DNA of 61,447 nt from JAZMZS01 sp045120955. GTDB taxonomy: Bacteria; Bacillota; Clostridia; Oscillospirales; CAG-272. A program made the position numbers and the translations under genes. How positions within the stretch are numbered: the first letter of the stretch is position 1; each line of letters begins with the position of its first letter. Under the pieces are notes generated by a model that worked only from the letters and a program-made list of their open reading frames with translations, was not told the DNA's origin and searched no databases. Shown piece by piece: positions 51,880 to 58,887 of this stretch. The DNA lies in the NCBI GenBank assembly GCA_045120955.1, contig JBGVFH010000038.1, forward strand, positions 1 through 61,447. Direction: 5' to 3'.

Positions 51880-53146
51880 ATATTACTTTTGACAGCTCAT
51901 CCCGTATTTGAGCATACATGTAAAGCGAGCCTGCGCAGATGACGGGGAGTTGCTTTTTGCGGCTTTTGTCAATGGCAGCCGATACGGCATCGCTCATTGA
52001 CTCGCAGGCTGTGGCGCTGACTCGGTGTTCTCTCCACAGCTGCGCAAGTGTACTTTGCTCAAGGGCACGTTCATTTGCCTTGAACACAAACACACACTCA
52101 CACACATCACATAGCTCTGTGATCATGCTTTTGTAATCCTTGTCTCTCATCACGGAGCTGACAAGGATTATCTTTTTTGTGCCGAAATATTCAAGAATGC
52201 TTTTTTTGAGCATTTGTATTCCTTGCGGATTGTGCGCCCCGTCGTATATTACGCAGGGCTCTGTACTGAGAAGCTCAAATCTTGCGTGCCATATGCTGTG
52301 TAAAATTCCATCCTTTATGCTTTGCTCGTTTATGCAAAGCGGCTCCTTTAAGATATCAGCGGCACACAGAACAAGTGCGGCGTTGTATATCTGATACTCG
52401 CCGAGGAGCGGAATTTTGATATCCTTGTGCTTGCCGAAGTCAATGATGCTTCCGTCAAGTGTCATGCTTTTCTTTGCGATATCGGCATTATTGCAAAAGT
52501 ATATTTTTGATTTTTTTTGTGCAGCTTCTTTTTTGAAAATATCCGAAATGCTCTCGGCGGTCTGTGCGACGAGCACGGGGCAGCCTTCTTTTATTATTCC
52601 GGCTTTTTCATACGCTATCTTTTCAAGTGTATCTCCGAGAATTGCCGTATGGTCATAGTCGATACCCGTTATGACGGAGAGCAGGGGCGCCTTTATAATA
52701 TTTGTGCTGTCGAGCCGTCCGCCGAGTCCTGCCTCAAGTATAACGATATCACATTGCTCTCGTCTGAAATATTCCATACCGATTGCCGTGATTAGCTCAA
52801 ACTCTGTCGGCTTTTGCTCCATTCTCTCAGCGTGCGGCTGTATAAATTCCACAAGCTCCGAGAGGGCGGTGTCGGGTATTTCTTTTCCGTTTATGCATAT
52901 TCTGTCGTTGAAGCGTCTGATATATGGGGAGGTAAATCTGCCGACCTTGAGTCCGCACGCTTCAAGGATGCCCGAGAGCATCGAGCAAAAGGAGCCTTTG
53001 CCGTTTGTTCCAGCAACATGGATAAAGCGCAGCTTGCTCTGCGGCTCTCCGATATGCTCAAGCAGCTCCTTAATACGGTGAAGTCCCGGCTCTGCTCTTG
53101 TCCATGAGTTTTCATGAATATAGCTTAGTGCCTGCTCGTAGGTCAT
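51878..53146 (-). CDS. folC: Folylpolyglutamate synthase/dihydrofolate synthase
   Basis: This 422-aa ATP enzyme adds glutamates to folates. It has the P-loop VAGTNGKGSFCSML, FTSPYIRRFNDRICING, ILEAGLGGRLDSTN, GIDYDHTAILGDTLEKIAYEKAG and CVIYDGAHNPQG, all in normal order and length. It follows folT by 2 nt on the minus strand, so import and retention of folate are under the same THF riboswitch. Confidence 0.95.
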   Translation of the reverse strand: MTYEQALSYIHENSWTRAEPGLHRIKELLEHIGEPQSKLRFIHVAGTNGKGSFCSMLSGILEACGLKVGRFTSPYIRRFNDRICINGKEIPDTALSELVEFIQPHAERMEQKPTEFELITAIGMEYFRREQCDIVILEAGLGGRLDSTNIIKAPLLSVITGIDYDHTAILGDTLEKIAYEKAGIIKEGCPVLVAQTAESISDIFKKEAAQKKSKIYFCNNADIAKKSMTLDGSIIDFGKHKDIKIPLLGEYQIYNAALVLCAADILKEPLCINEQSIKDGILHSIWHARFELLSTEPCVIYDGAHNPQGIQMLKKSILEYFGTKKIILVSSVMRDKDYKSMITELCDVCECVFVFKANERALEQSTLAQLWREHRVSATACESMSDAVSAAIDKSRKKQLPVICAGSLYMYAQIRDELSKVI

Positions 53147-53148
53147 GA

Positions 53149-53724
53149 TTATTTTTTTCCTGCCTTCGTTATTTTACGCAGCTTTGGTAACAGAAGAAGC
53201 ACAAGCACGGAATTTACAACTATTCTGACGGCGGTATTTGCAATTCTCATGGGAAGTATTGCGTACAACGCTTTTACCGTATAACCCATGATATTTGCAT
53301 CAAGATACAGTGCGGCTATGTTTGCGCCCGTGAGCAAAAGCTCTGCCAATGCTACGATAATGATTGTCTGTACGGCTGTCTTGATGTGCGATTTTCCCTG
53401 TGTAGGTACATACGAGCATAATCCTACAAATATACCTTGAATCAAGGTAGGGAGCAGCCACAGCACCGTTGTAGGAGAAAAGCCGTAGAGAAGCTGTTCA
53501 AGGAAGGCGGCGCAAAATGACAGCAAAATAATGTCAGGCATACCGAGCAGCAGTCCTCCGAGGATAATTGCGAAAGAGGCAAAGGATACCTGCATCACAC
53601 CTAAATCAACAGAAAGAAATGATGCGAGTACTACATAGACAGCTGCAAACATTGCGCCGATAACAAGGCGCTGAACAAAACCGTTTTTTACGGTTTTTGC
53701 GGTGGGGTTGTTTTGATTTTTCAT
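53149..53724 (-). CDS. folT: Folate ECF transporter S component
   Basis: This 191-aa protein has six hydrophobic helices and the FolT region VMQVSFASFAIILGGLLLGMPDIILLSFCAAFLEQLLYGFSP-type pattern (residues ~44-85). It binds folate and works with the shared energy-coupling module encoded elsewhere. Ribosome site GGAGG at 53732-53737 (minus) lies 7 nt before the start and is a likely target of the THF switch. folC follows directly. Confidence 0.9.
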   Translation of the reverse strand: MKNQNNPTAKTVKNGFVQRLVIGAMFAAVYVVLASFLSVDLGVMQVSFASFAIILGGLLLGMPDIILLSFCAAFLEQLLYGFSPTTVLWLLPTLIQGIFVGLCSYVPTQGKSHIKTAVQTIIIVALAELLLTGANIAALYLDANIMGYTVKALYAILPMRIANTAVRIVVNSVLVLLLLPKLRKITKAGKK

Positions 53725-53756
53725 AAAAAATTCCTCCTTTCCCGTTCATCATTCGG

Positions 53757-53768
53757 AAAAAGAGGAAT
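53757..53768 (-). promoter_or_regulatory. Anti-Shine-Dalgarno segment of the THF switch
   Basis: On the minus strand ATTCCTCTTTTT (53757-53768) can pair with the folT ribosome site AAAGGAGGAAT (53730-53740) over 11 positions with one G-U pair. This gives a translational off state. A competing hairpin just upstream (GCCG..CGGC at about 53770-53790) could act as anti-sequester or weak terminator. Confidence 0.6.
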
Positions 53769-53807
53769 GAGCCGCAGCTACTGTACGGCATCGTATCTTG
53801 TCCTTAT

Positions 53808-53903
53808 GAAGCGGGATGCAGAACAGATACCGCAAGGCTTGCTTTTCGTTCACCCAACAACTCCCCGTTCGGGTGACACTTTACGCATCTGTTCTTACTC
53901 TTC
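53808..53903 (-). promoter_or_regulatory. THF riboswitch aptamer
   Basis: On the minus strand the elements AGAGTA, CGTAAAGTGTC, GAACGGGGAGTTG, ACGAAAAGC, TTGCGGTATC and GCATCCCGCTTC appear in the order and spacing of the tetrahydrofolate riboswitch class. It sits between the promoter at 53913 and folT, a typical target. Assignment is by consensus reading. Confidence 0.88.
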
Positions 53904-53912
53904 GATACCGTG

Positions 53913-53941
53913 ATTATAGCACCGTATACATTTATTGTCAA
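53913..53941 (-). promoter_or_regulatory. Promoter of folT-folC
   Basis: On the minus strand TTGACA (53936-53941) and TATAAT (53913-53918) are 17 bp apart, a consensus sigma-A promoter just upstream of the THF aptamer. Confidence 0.85.
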
Positions 53942-54097
53942 TAACAAATGTCGATAAAAAACGAAATGAAAAACCAAAAGGGGCTGTGAAAAAAGCCCAA
54001 ATCGCCAAAATCTGAACATTCTTTCTATTCCTTTCGTGGTGTAAAGAAACGGAGTTTTTTACACTCCCTTTTTATATCTAACCGATTTCGGTGTGTG

Positions 54098-54126
54098 TTG
54101 ACAAGCTTTTTTCATTTCTGTATAAT
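54098..54126 (+). promoter_or_regulatory. Promoter of the radical SAM operon
   Basis: TTGACA (54098-54103) and TATAAT (54121-54126) are 17 bp apart, a full consensus sigma-A promoter. A short hairpin (GTGTAAA/TTTACAC, about 54040-54066, then CTCCCTTTTT) lies just upstream. Confidence 0.85.
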
Positions 54127-54172
54127 TATATCAAGAAAACTTACATTTAAATACAGAGGTCTTGACTGAGCT

Positions 54173-55867
54173 ATGAAAGCGGCGATATATCAGATAAATT
54201 CAAAATATATACATTCTTCTCTTGCGGCGTGGTATCTTTTGGCGGCGGCGAGAAATGAAAATGTAGAGTGCGAATGCTGTGTGCTCGAGGGGAGCATCAA
54301 CGAAAGCGAACAGGTGCTCTTTGACCGTGCGGTAAAGTCGGGTGCTGACACGGTGGGCTTTTGCACTTATATTTGGAACGTAGATACGGTGCTGAGACTG
54401 GCAAAGAGGCTAAAGGAGCATGACAGCGGCATAACAGTCATACTTGGCGGACCCGAGGTCGGCTACAGAGCAGAGGATATACTTAAAAACCACGCATATG
54501 CAGACTATGTTATCAGCGGAGAGGGAGAGGTGCCTTTTGCGAGGCTTCTGTCAGCGCTCGCTAAAGGCGATAAGGAACCCCGCATTGACGGAGTGAGCAT
54601 GCGCTGCGGTTCAAGCTGCTGTATCACACCTCCCTATGAGATGAAAAACGACCCGCCTTGTCCCTACGGCGAGGAATATCTTTGTACGCTCAGAGAAAGA
54701 ATATCATATATAGAGACGAGCAGAGGCTGTCCGTTTTCATGTGCTTATTGCCTGTCGTGTGTTCACAGCGTGCGCTTTTTTGATTTGGAAAATGCTAAGC
54801 GTTCAATTCTGCTATTGGCAAATTCGGGCAGCAAAACGGTAAAATTTGTTGACCGCACCTTCAACGCTGACAGAAAAAGGGCAGTATTGCTGTTTCGCTT
54901 TATCATTGAAAAGTATCGTGCGGGGGAGATACCCGAGGGTGTGACCTTTCATTTTGAGATTGCGGGCGAGCTTGTTGACGGTGACACGCTCTCTGCGATA
55001 AAAGACGCTCCTGCGGGGCTTTTTCAGTTTGAGATAGGGGTGCAGAGCTTTAACGTTCAGACCTTGAGAGCGATCAACAGATATACGAATACAGAAAAGC
55101 TGTGCGAAGTCATTACAGAGCTTTCATCATATGGAAATGCGCATATACATACGGACCTTATCGCAGGCTTGCCGTATGAGGGGATAGAGAGCTTCAAAGC
55201 CTCCTACAACAGACTGTATGCTCTCGGCTCGCACAAGATACAGCTCGGATTTTTAAAGCTGCTGTGGGGCTCGGACATGAGAGAAAAGAGCACGCTTTAC
55301 CCGTGTGAGTATGAAGCGCAGGCACCGTACCAGGTCAAAAGCACCCCGTGGCTGAGCGAAGATGACATATACGAGCTTGAAGCGGTCGAGCGTGCAAACG
55401 ACGGGATCTTTTTCAGCGGAAGATTTATCAAGACGGCAAAGTATCTCATGCTGTGTACAAATTACGATGCGTATACTTTGGCGCTGATACTCGGCAGAGC
55501 GTTGTATTCAGAGACAACGCCTGCGCTCGACACACTTTTTGATATGCTGTTTCTTGAAGGATCGAAATTGCCGGGTGTTGAGCCTCGACGTTTGCGTGAC
55601 GTGATGCTGTATGACAGAATATCTAACAACAACAGCTGTGTTATACCCAAAAGCCTGAAAATAAAGGATTCGAGACTCAAAAGAATATCAAGCCGTATAA
55701 ATGAAAAATATCCGCAGAAAGCGGGTGTCCGTCGGTGTATAGGTATACTTTACACCGAGGATAAGGTCATATTTGCCGACTACGAAAACAAGCACCCCGT
55801 AAGCGGACTGTATTCGGTACGGGAGACGGCACTCGGCGAAATATTGGGAGACGGAGAAGAGGCATGA
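54173..55867 (+). CDS. B12-binding-domain radical SAM protein
   Basis: This 564-aa protein has an N-terminal cobalamin-binding-like domain (about residues 1-140, with GFCTYIWNVDTVLRLAKRL and ILGGPEVGYRAEDIL) and a radical SAM core with CPFSCAYC (~190-197). A DUF4080-like C-terminal part follows. Such proteins methylate or rearrange unactivated carbons; the substrate is unknown. The next gene starts 4 nt inside its end (ATGA). Confidence 0.88.
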   Translation: MKAAIYQINSKYIHSSLAAWYLLAAARNENVECECCVLEGSINESEQVLFDRAVKSGADTVGFCTYIWNVDTVLRLAKRLKEHDSGITVILGGPEVGYRAEDILKNHAYADYVISGEGEVPFARLLSALAKGDKEPRIDGVSMRCGSSCCITPPYEMKNDPPCPYGEEYLCTLRERISYIETSRGCPFSCAYCLSCVHSVRFFDLENAKRSILLLANSGSKTVKFVDRTFNADRKRAVLLFRFIIEKYRAGEIPEGVTFHFEIAGELVDGDTLSAIKDAPAGLFQFEIGVQSFNVQTLRAINRYTNTEKLCEVITELSSYGNAHIHTDLIAGLPYEGIESFKASYNRLYALGSHKIQLGFLKLLWGSDMREKSTLYPCEYEAQAPYQVKSTPWLSEDDIYELEAVERANDGIFFSGRFIKTAKYLMLCTNYDAYTLALILGRALYSETTPALDTLFDMLFLEGSKLPGVEPRRLRDVMLYDRISNNNSCVIPKSLKIKDSRLKRISSRINEKYPQKAGVRRCIGILYTEDKVIFADYENKHPVSGLYSVRETALGEILGDGEEA

Positions 55868-56412
55868 GCAGTAATTTTGACTATGAGCTTGTACGCTCGG
55901 GCAGACGCAGTATATCAGTGGAAATAAAAAAGGGCGGCAGGATCATCGTGCGGGCACCGCAGAGAATGAGTGCGGAGGGAGTCGAGCGTTTTCTTTATCA
56001 AAGATCCGCATGGATAGAAAAGCACCTTCGCATACAGCTGGGTTATTCGGCTGATTTTGATTTTGACCGTTACGGGAAGAAGGAAATTACAGAGCTGAAG
56101 GCAAAAGCAAGAGAGGTGATATATCCGTTGGTCGAGCATTACAAGAGCTTGCTCGGTGTTCAGCCTTCTGCCGTGAAGATCAATGCGGCGAAAAAGCGCT
56201 TTGGCAGCTGCAGTGCAAAAAACAGTCTGAACTTTTCGTGTTTTCTTGTGCTTTACCCAATGCCTGCCATAGAGTATGTGACGGTGCATGAGCTGTGTCA
56301 TATAAAAGAGCATAACCACAGTAAAAATTTTTACAGACATATAGAGAGCGTGATGCCTGATTACCGTGAGAGGGAAAGGGTGCTTTCCGAATATAACGGA
56401 GGAGAAAAGTGA
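55864..56412 (+). CDS. YgjP-type (DUF45) zinc metallopeptidase
   Basis: This 182-aa protein has the HELCHIKEHNHSKNFY zinc site (about residues 140-155) and the preceding CSAKNSLNFSCFLVL segment, both typical of YgjP/WLM-like M48-related proteins. It overlaps both neighbours by 4 nt, so the three genes are co-translated. Confidence 0.88.
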   Translation: MSSNFDYELVRSGRRSISVEIKKGGRIIVRAPQRMSAEGVERFLYQRSAWIEKHLRIQLGYSADFDFDRYGKKEITELKAKAREVIYPLVEHYKSLLGVQPSAVKINAAKKRFGSCSAKNSLNFSCFLVLYPMPAIEYVTVHELCHIKEHNHSKNFYRHIESVMPDYRERERVLSEYNGGEK

Positions 56413-57533
56413 AAAAGCTTGATCTGTTTGAATATATAGCGTGGAGGGGAGATCTTGACTTTCGCCGTGATCCTTATAACGGTATAGACAACCTCGTTTT
56501 TTCGCTGCTGTCATATATAGATTACTCTGATATTGCGGAGGACGGGTATCTTACAAGGGCATATACTCTCTCTGAGGTGATCTCACAGATAGATCAAATG
56601 CCGCCCGAAAGAAAGCATCTCGGTGCGATGATCCCAAAGCAGATAATAGATCTGGCGTTTGAAGCGGCAAACAGCGTTCGATTTGGGGATGCAAGAGTGT
56701 TCGGGTACAAAAATATCATTGATGAGCAAAAACAGTCGCAGTTTTGCGCTGTCAGCTTTGCGCTTCCGAGCGGCGAGATATGCGTGGCATACAGAGGAAC
56801 CGACGATACGTTGGTCGGTTGGAAGGAAAATCTCAACATGAGCTTTCTCAGCGTTACCTCTGCACAGGAAACCGCAACAAATTATCTGCACGATGTTGCA
56901 GCCGAGACATCGGCTATGCCTATTTACGTATGCGGTCACTCAAAGGGAGGCAATCTTGCAATATGGGCAAGCGTAAATTCGAAAAAACAGATAAGAGACA
57001 GGATAGTGCATATATATAACAACGACGGCCCCGGCTTTTGTGCGGAATTTATCTCTTCGCAAAAGTATAGAGCTATGGCACAGAAGATCACTACGTTTAT
57101 TCCGCAGTCGTCCGTTGTGGGGATGTTTTTTGAGCATGACGAAAACCGCAGAATAGTAAAATGCGTCAAAGGATCGATCATGCAGCATGATATCTTTTCG
57201 TGGAGGATAAAGGGCACAAGCCCCGTATGTGTGGAGTCTGTTTCACGCTTTTCCAAAAAAAGCGACGAAAATATAAAGCAGTGGCTTGCATCTCTTGAGA
57301 TGCAGGAGAGGCGGGAATTTGTCGATACGCTGTATTCACTTTTGTGTGCGACGGGAGCAAAAACTCTGTCGGATTTGAATAAAAACAAAATAAAAAGCAT
57401 AAGTGCTTTTGGCAAGGCACTGAGGTCTCTTGAGCCGTCGGCTGAAGAAAATTTCAGGTATGTGATAGGCAAAATGATAAATAAAAAGCTGGCGCTCGGG
57501 GATCTCACAGAGAGAAAAAAGGATGACAAATGA
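56409..57533 (+). CDS. Mbeg1-like (DUF2974) alpha/beta hydrolase
   Basis: This 374-aa protein has the N-terminal NLVFSLLSYIDYSD region of the family and a lipase-like nucleophile elbow GHSKGGNLAI (about residues 178-187). It starts with GTG overlapping the metallopeptidase stop. Substrate unknown. Confidence 0.85.
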   Translation: MKKLDLFEYIAWRGDLDFRRDPYNGIDNLVFSLLSYIDYSDIAEDGYLTRAYTLSEVISQIDQMPPERKHLGAMIPKQIIDLAFEAANSVRFGDARVFGYKNIIDEQKQSQFCAVSFALPSGEICVAYRGTDDTLVGWKENLNMSFLSVTSAQETATNYLHDVAAETSAMPIYVCGHSKGGNLAIWASVNSKKQIRDRIVHIYNNDGPGFCAEFISSQKYRAMAQKITTFIPQSSVVGMFFEHDENRRIVKCVKGSIMQHDIFSWRIKGTSPVCVESVSRFSKKSDENIKQWLASLEMQERREFVDTLYSLLCATGAKTLSDLNKNKIKSISAFGKALRSLEPSAEENFRYVIGKMINKKLALGDLTERKKDDK

Positions 57534-57747
57534 TTGTTAGACACTTATCTAAACTTGTGCTGCAGGTATATATCGAACAAGCATATCAGATGATTGTCTA
57601 ACATCCAAAATGTCAGCTGTGATGCGACTTTCACGACTTTTTTTGGGATGTAGCGTGTAGGTTGCGGCATCTTTTCTTTTAAAATGCAGGGGTGCCGAAC
57701 GAGGTTTCTTGACTCTGTGTGAGTAAAGCCCGAGCGTTATTTGTGAA
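57534..57747. other. Intergenic region, no gene seen
   Basis: About 215 bp with no convincing reading frame. The segments TGATTGTTAGACAC (57533-57546) and TGATTGTCTAACAT (about 57590-57603) are imperfectly repeated; no function recognised. Confidence 0.4.
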
Positions 57748-57802
57748 AATAAAACAATGAGGCAGAGATCGGTGTCACCGATCTCTGCCTCATTGTTTTA
57801 TT
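57748..57802. terminator. 55-bp near-perfect palindrome, bidirectional terminator
   Basis: Arms of 27 nt around a single central base (57775) pair perfectly and end in A-rich and T-rich sequence. It lies between the convergent hydrolase and AraC genes. Confidence 0.9.
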
Positions 57803-57812
57803 GCTTGCATTT

Positions 57813-58667
57813 TCAGCTTTGCTTCGGGCTTGTGCCGTAGAAATTTTTGTAGCATTTATAAAAACCCGTATAAGAGTTAAACCCGACCATGTTTGCAATT
57901 TCTGAGAGCGAGTGCGTGTTTTCAAAAATAAGCGACTGTGCTATTGTCATGCGCTGACGCATAAGGAGCCTTGTAAAGCTTGCGTTGAATATTTTTTTGC
58001 ACAGCCGTTCTGTCTGGCGTGCGGACAGGCATATTTTTTCTGCGAGCGAGGAGAGCGTCAGCGATTTTTCTGCGTAGTTTGACAGTATAAAATCCTCGAT
58101 AAGTATGGCGTATTGATGCTCGGCATTGGTGATCTTTCGTGTATTTTTCCCCTCGCCCTGTATGCTGTTATGCTCAATGCAGTCTACCACCGACAGGATT
58201 ATCGCGGATACGATATTCGATACGAGCGTTTCCCGCTTGTAGTCTTCACGGGAAAAGTCAGCAAGCAGATTGAAAAGCGAGCTGATGTTTTCTTCTGACA
58301 ATATTACGATATCATTCATTTTGCCGAGTGCCGAGTTTATGCTTTTCAGCATTTGGCTTTCTTTTTGCTGCGGGCTTCCTACCAAAAATTTAACGGATAT
58401 TTTTTTGCACTCTCCGTCCGAACCGCTCGGAAGGAAATGATGAAAAGAGAAGGGAGGGATAAAACACACGGATCTTTTGGCAAGCTCTGTCTTGCTTCGG
58501 TCATGCGTCAGTATCCAGCCGTCTGTCATCGGATACTGAAGCTCATATGATGAGTGATAATGCGGAGACTGCGCATACTCGGTGCCACTCGAGTTGAAAA
58601 CTACCGTGTACGAGATGCGGATACCCTGCATCGTGATCTGACCGTTACTTTCGTAATATACCTTCAT
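57813..58667 (-). CDS. AraC-family transcription regulator
   Basis: This 284-aa protein has an N-terminal cupin-like sensor region (SPHYHSSYELQYPMTDGW, VCFIPPFSFHHFLPSG) and a C-terminal AraC domain with LTLSSLAEKICLSARQTERL and SLSEIANMVGFNSYTGFYKC, ending in GTSPKQS. GGGGTGAG precedes the start. It is divergent from the Asp-box surface protein gene and is the likely regulator of that gene, sensing a carbohydrate (inference). Confidence 0.92.
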   Translation of the reverse strand: MKVYYESNGQITMQGIRISYTVVFNSSGTEYAQSPHYHSSYELQYPMTDGWILTHDRSKTELAKRSVCFIPPFSFHHFLPSGSDGECKKISVKFLVGSPQQKESQMLKSINSALGKMNDIVILSEENISSLFNLLADFSREDYKRETLVSNIVSAIILSVVDCIEHNSIQGEGKNTRKITNAEHQYAILIEDFILSNYAEKSLTLSSLAEKICLSARQTERLCKKIFNASFTRLLMRQRMTIAQSLIFENTHSLSEIANMVGFNSYTGFYKCYKNFYGTSPKQS

Positions 58668-58800
58668 GCTCTCACCCCTTTGTAATGATTGTACATCATT
58701 TTACATGGAAAGTAAAGCAAATTCTTAATATTTGTGTCTTGAAAAATGCTTGGTATTTCCAAATGCGACATTTTGCGCTGTTTGTTGTCTATGGTGTATA

Positions 58801-58829
58801 TTGATTATTTGCGTTCATTTTTGTATACT
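58801..58829 (+). promoter_or_regulatory. Promoter of the Asp-box surface protein gene
   Basis: TTGATT at 58801-58806 and TATACT at 58824-58829 are 17 bp apart, about 60 nt before the start codon. Confidence 0.75.
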
Positions 58830-58887
58830 TATTACAGATAAGCTTGACATAAGGCAAGCAAAATAATGCAATATTATGGAGGATGTT

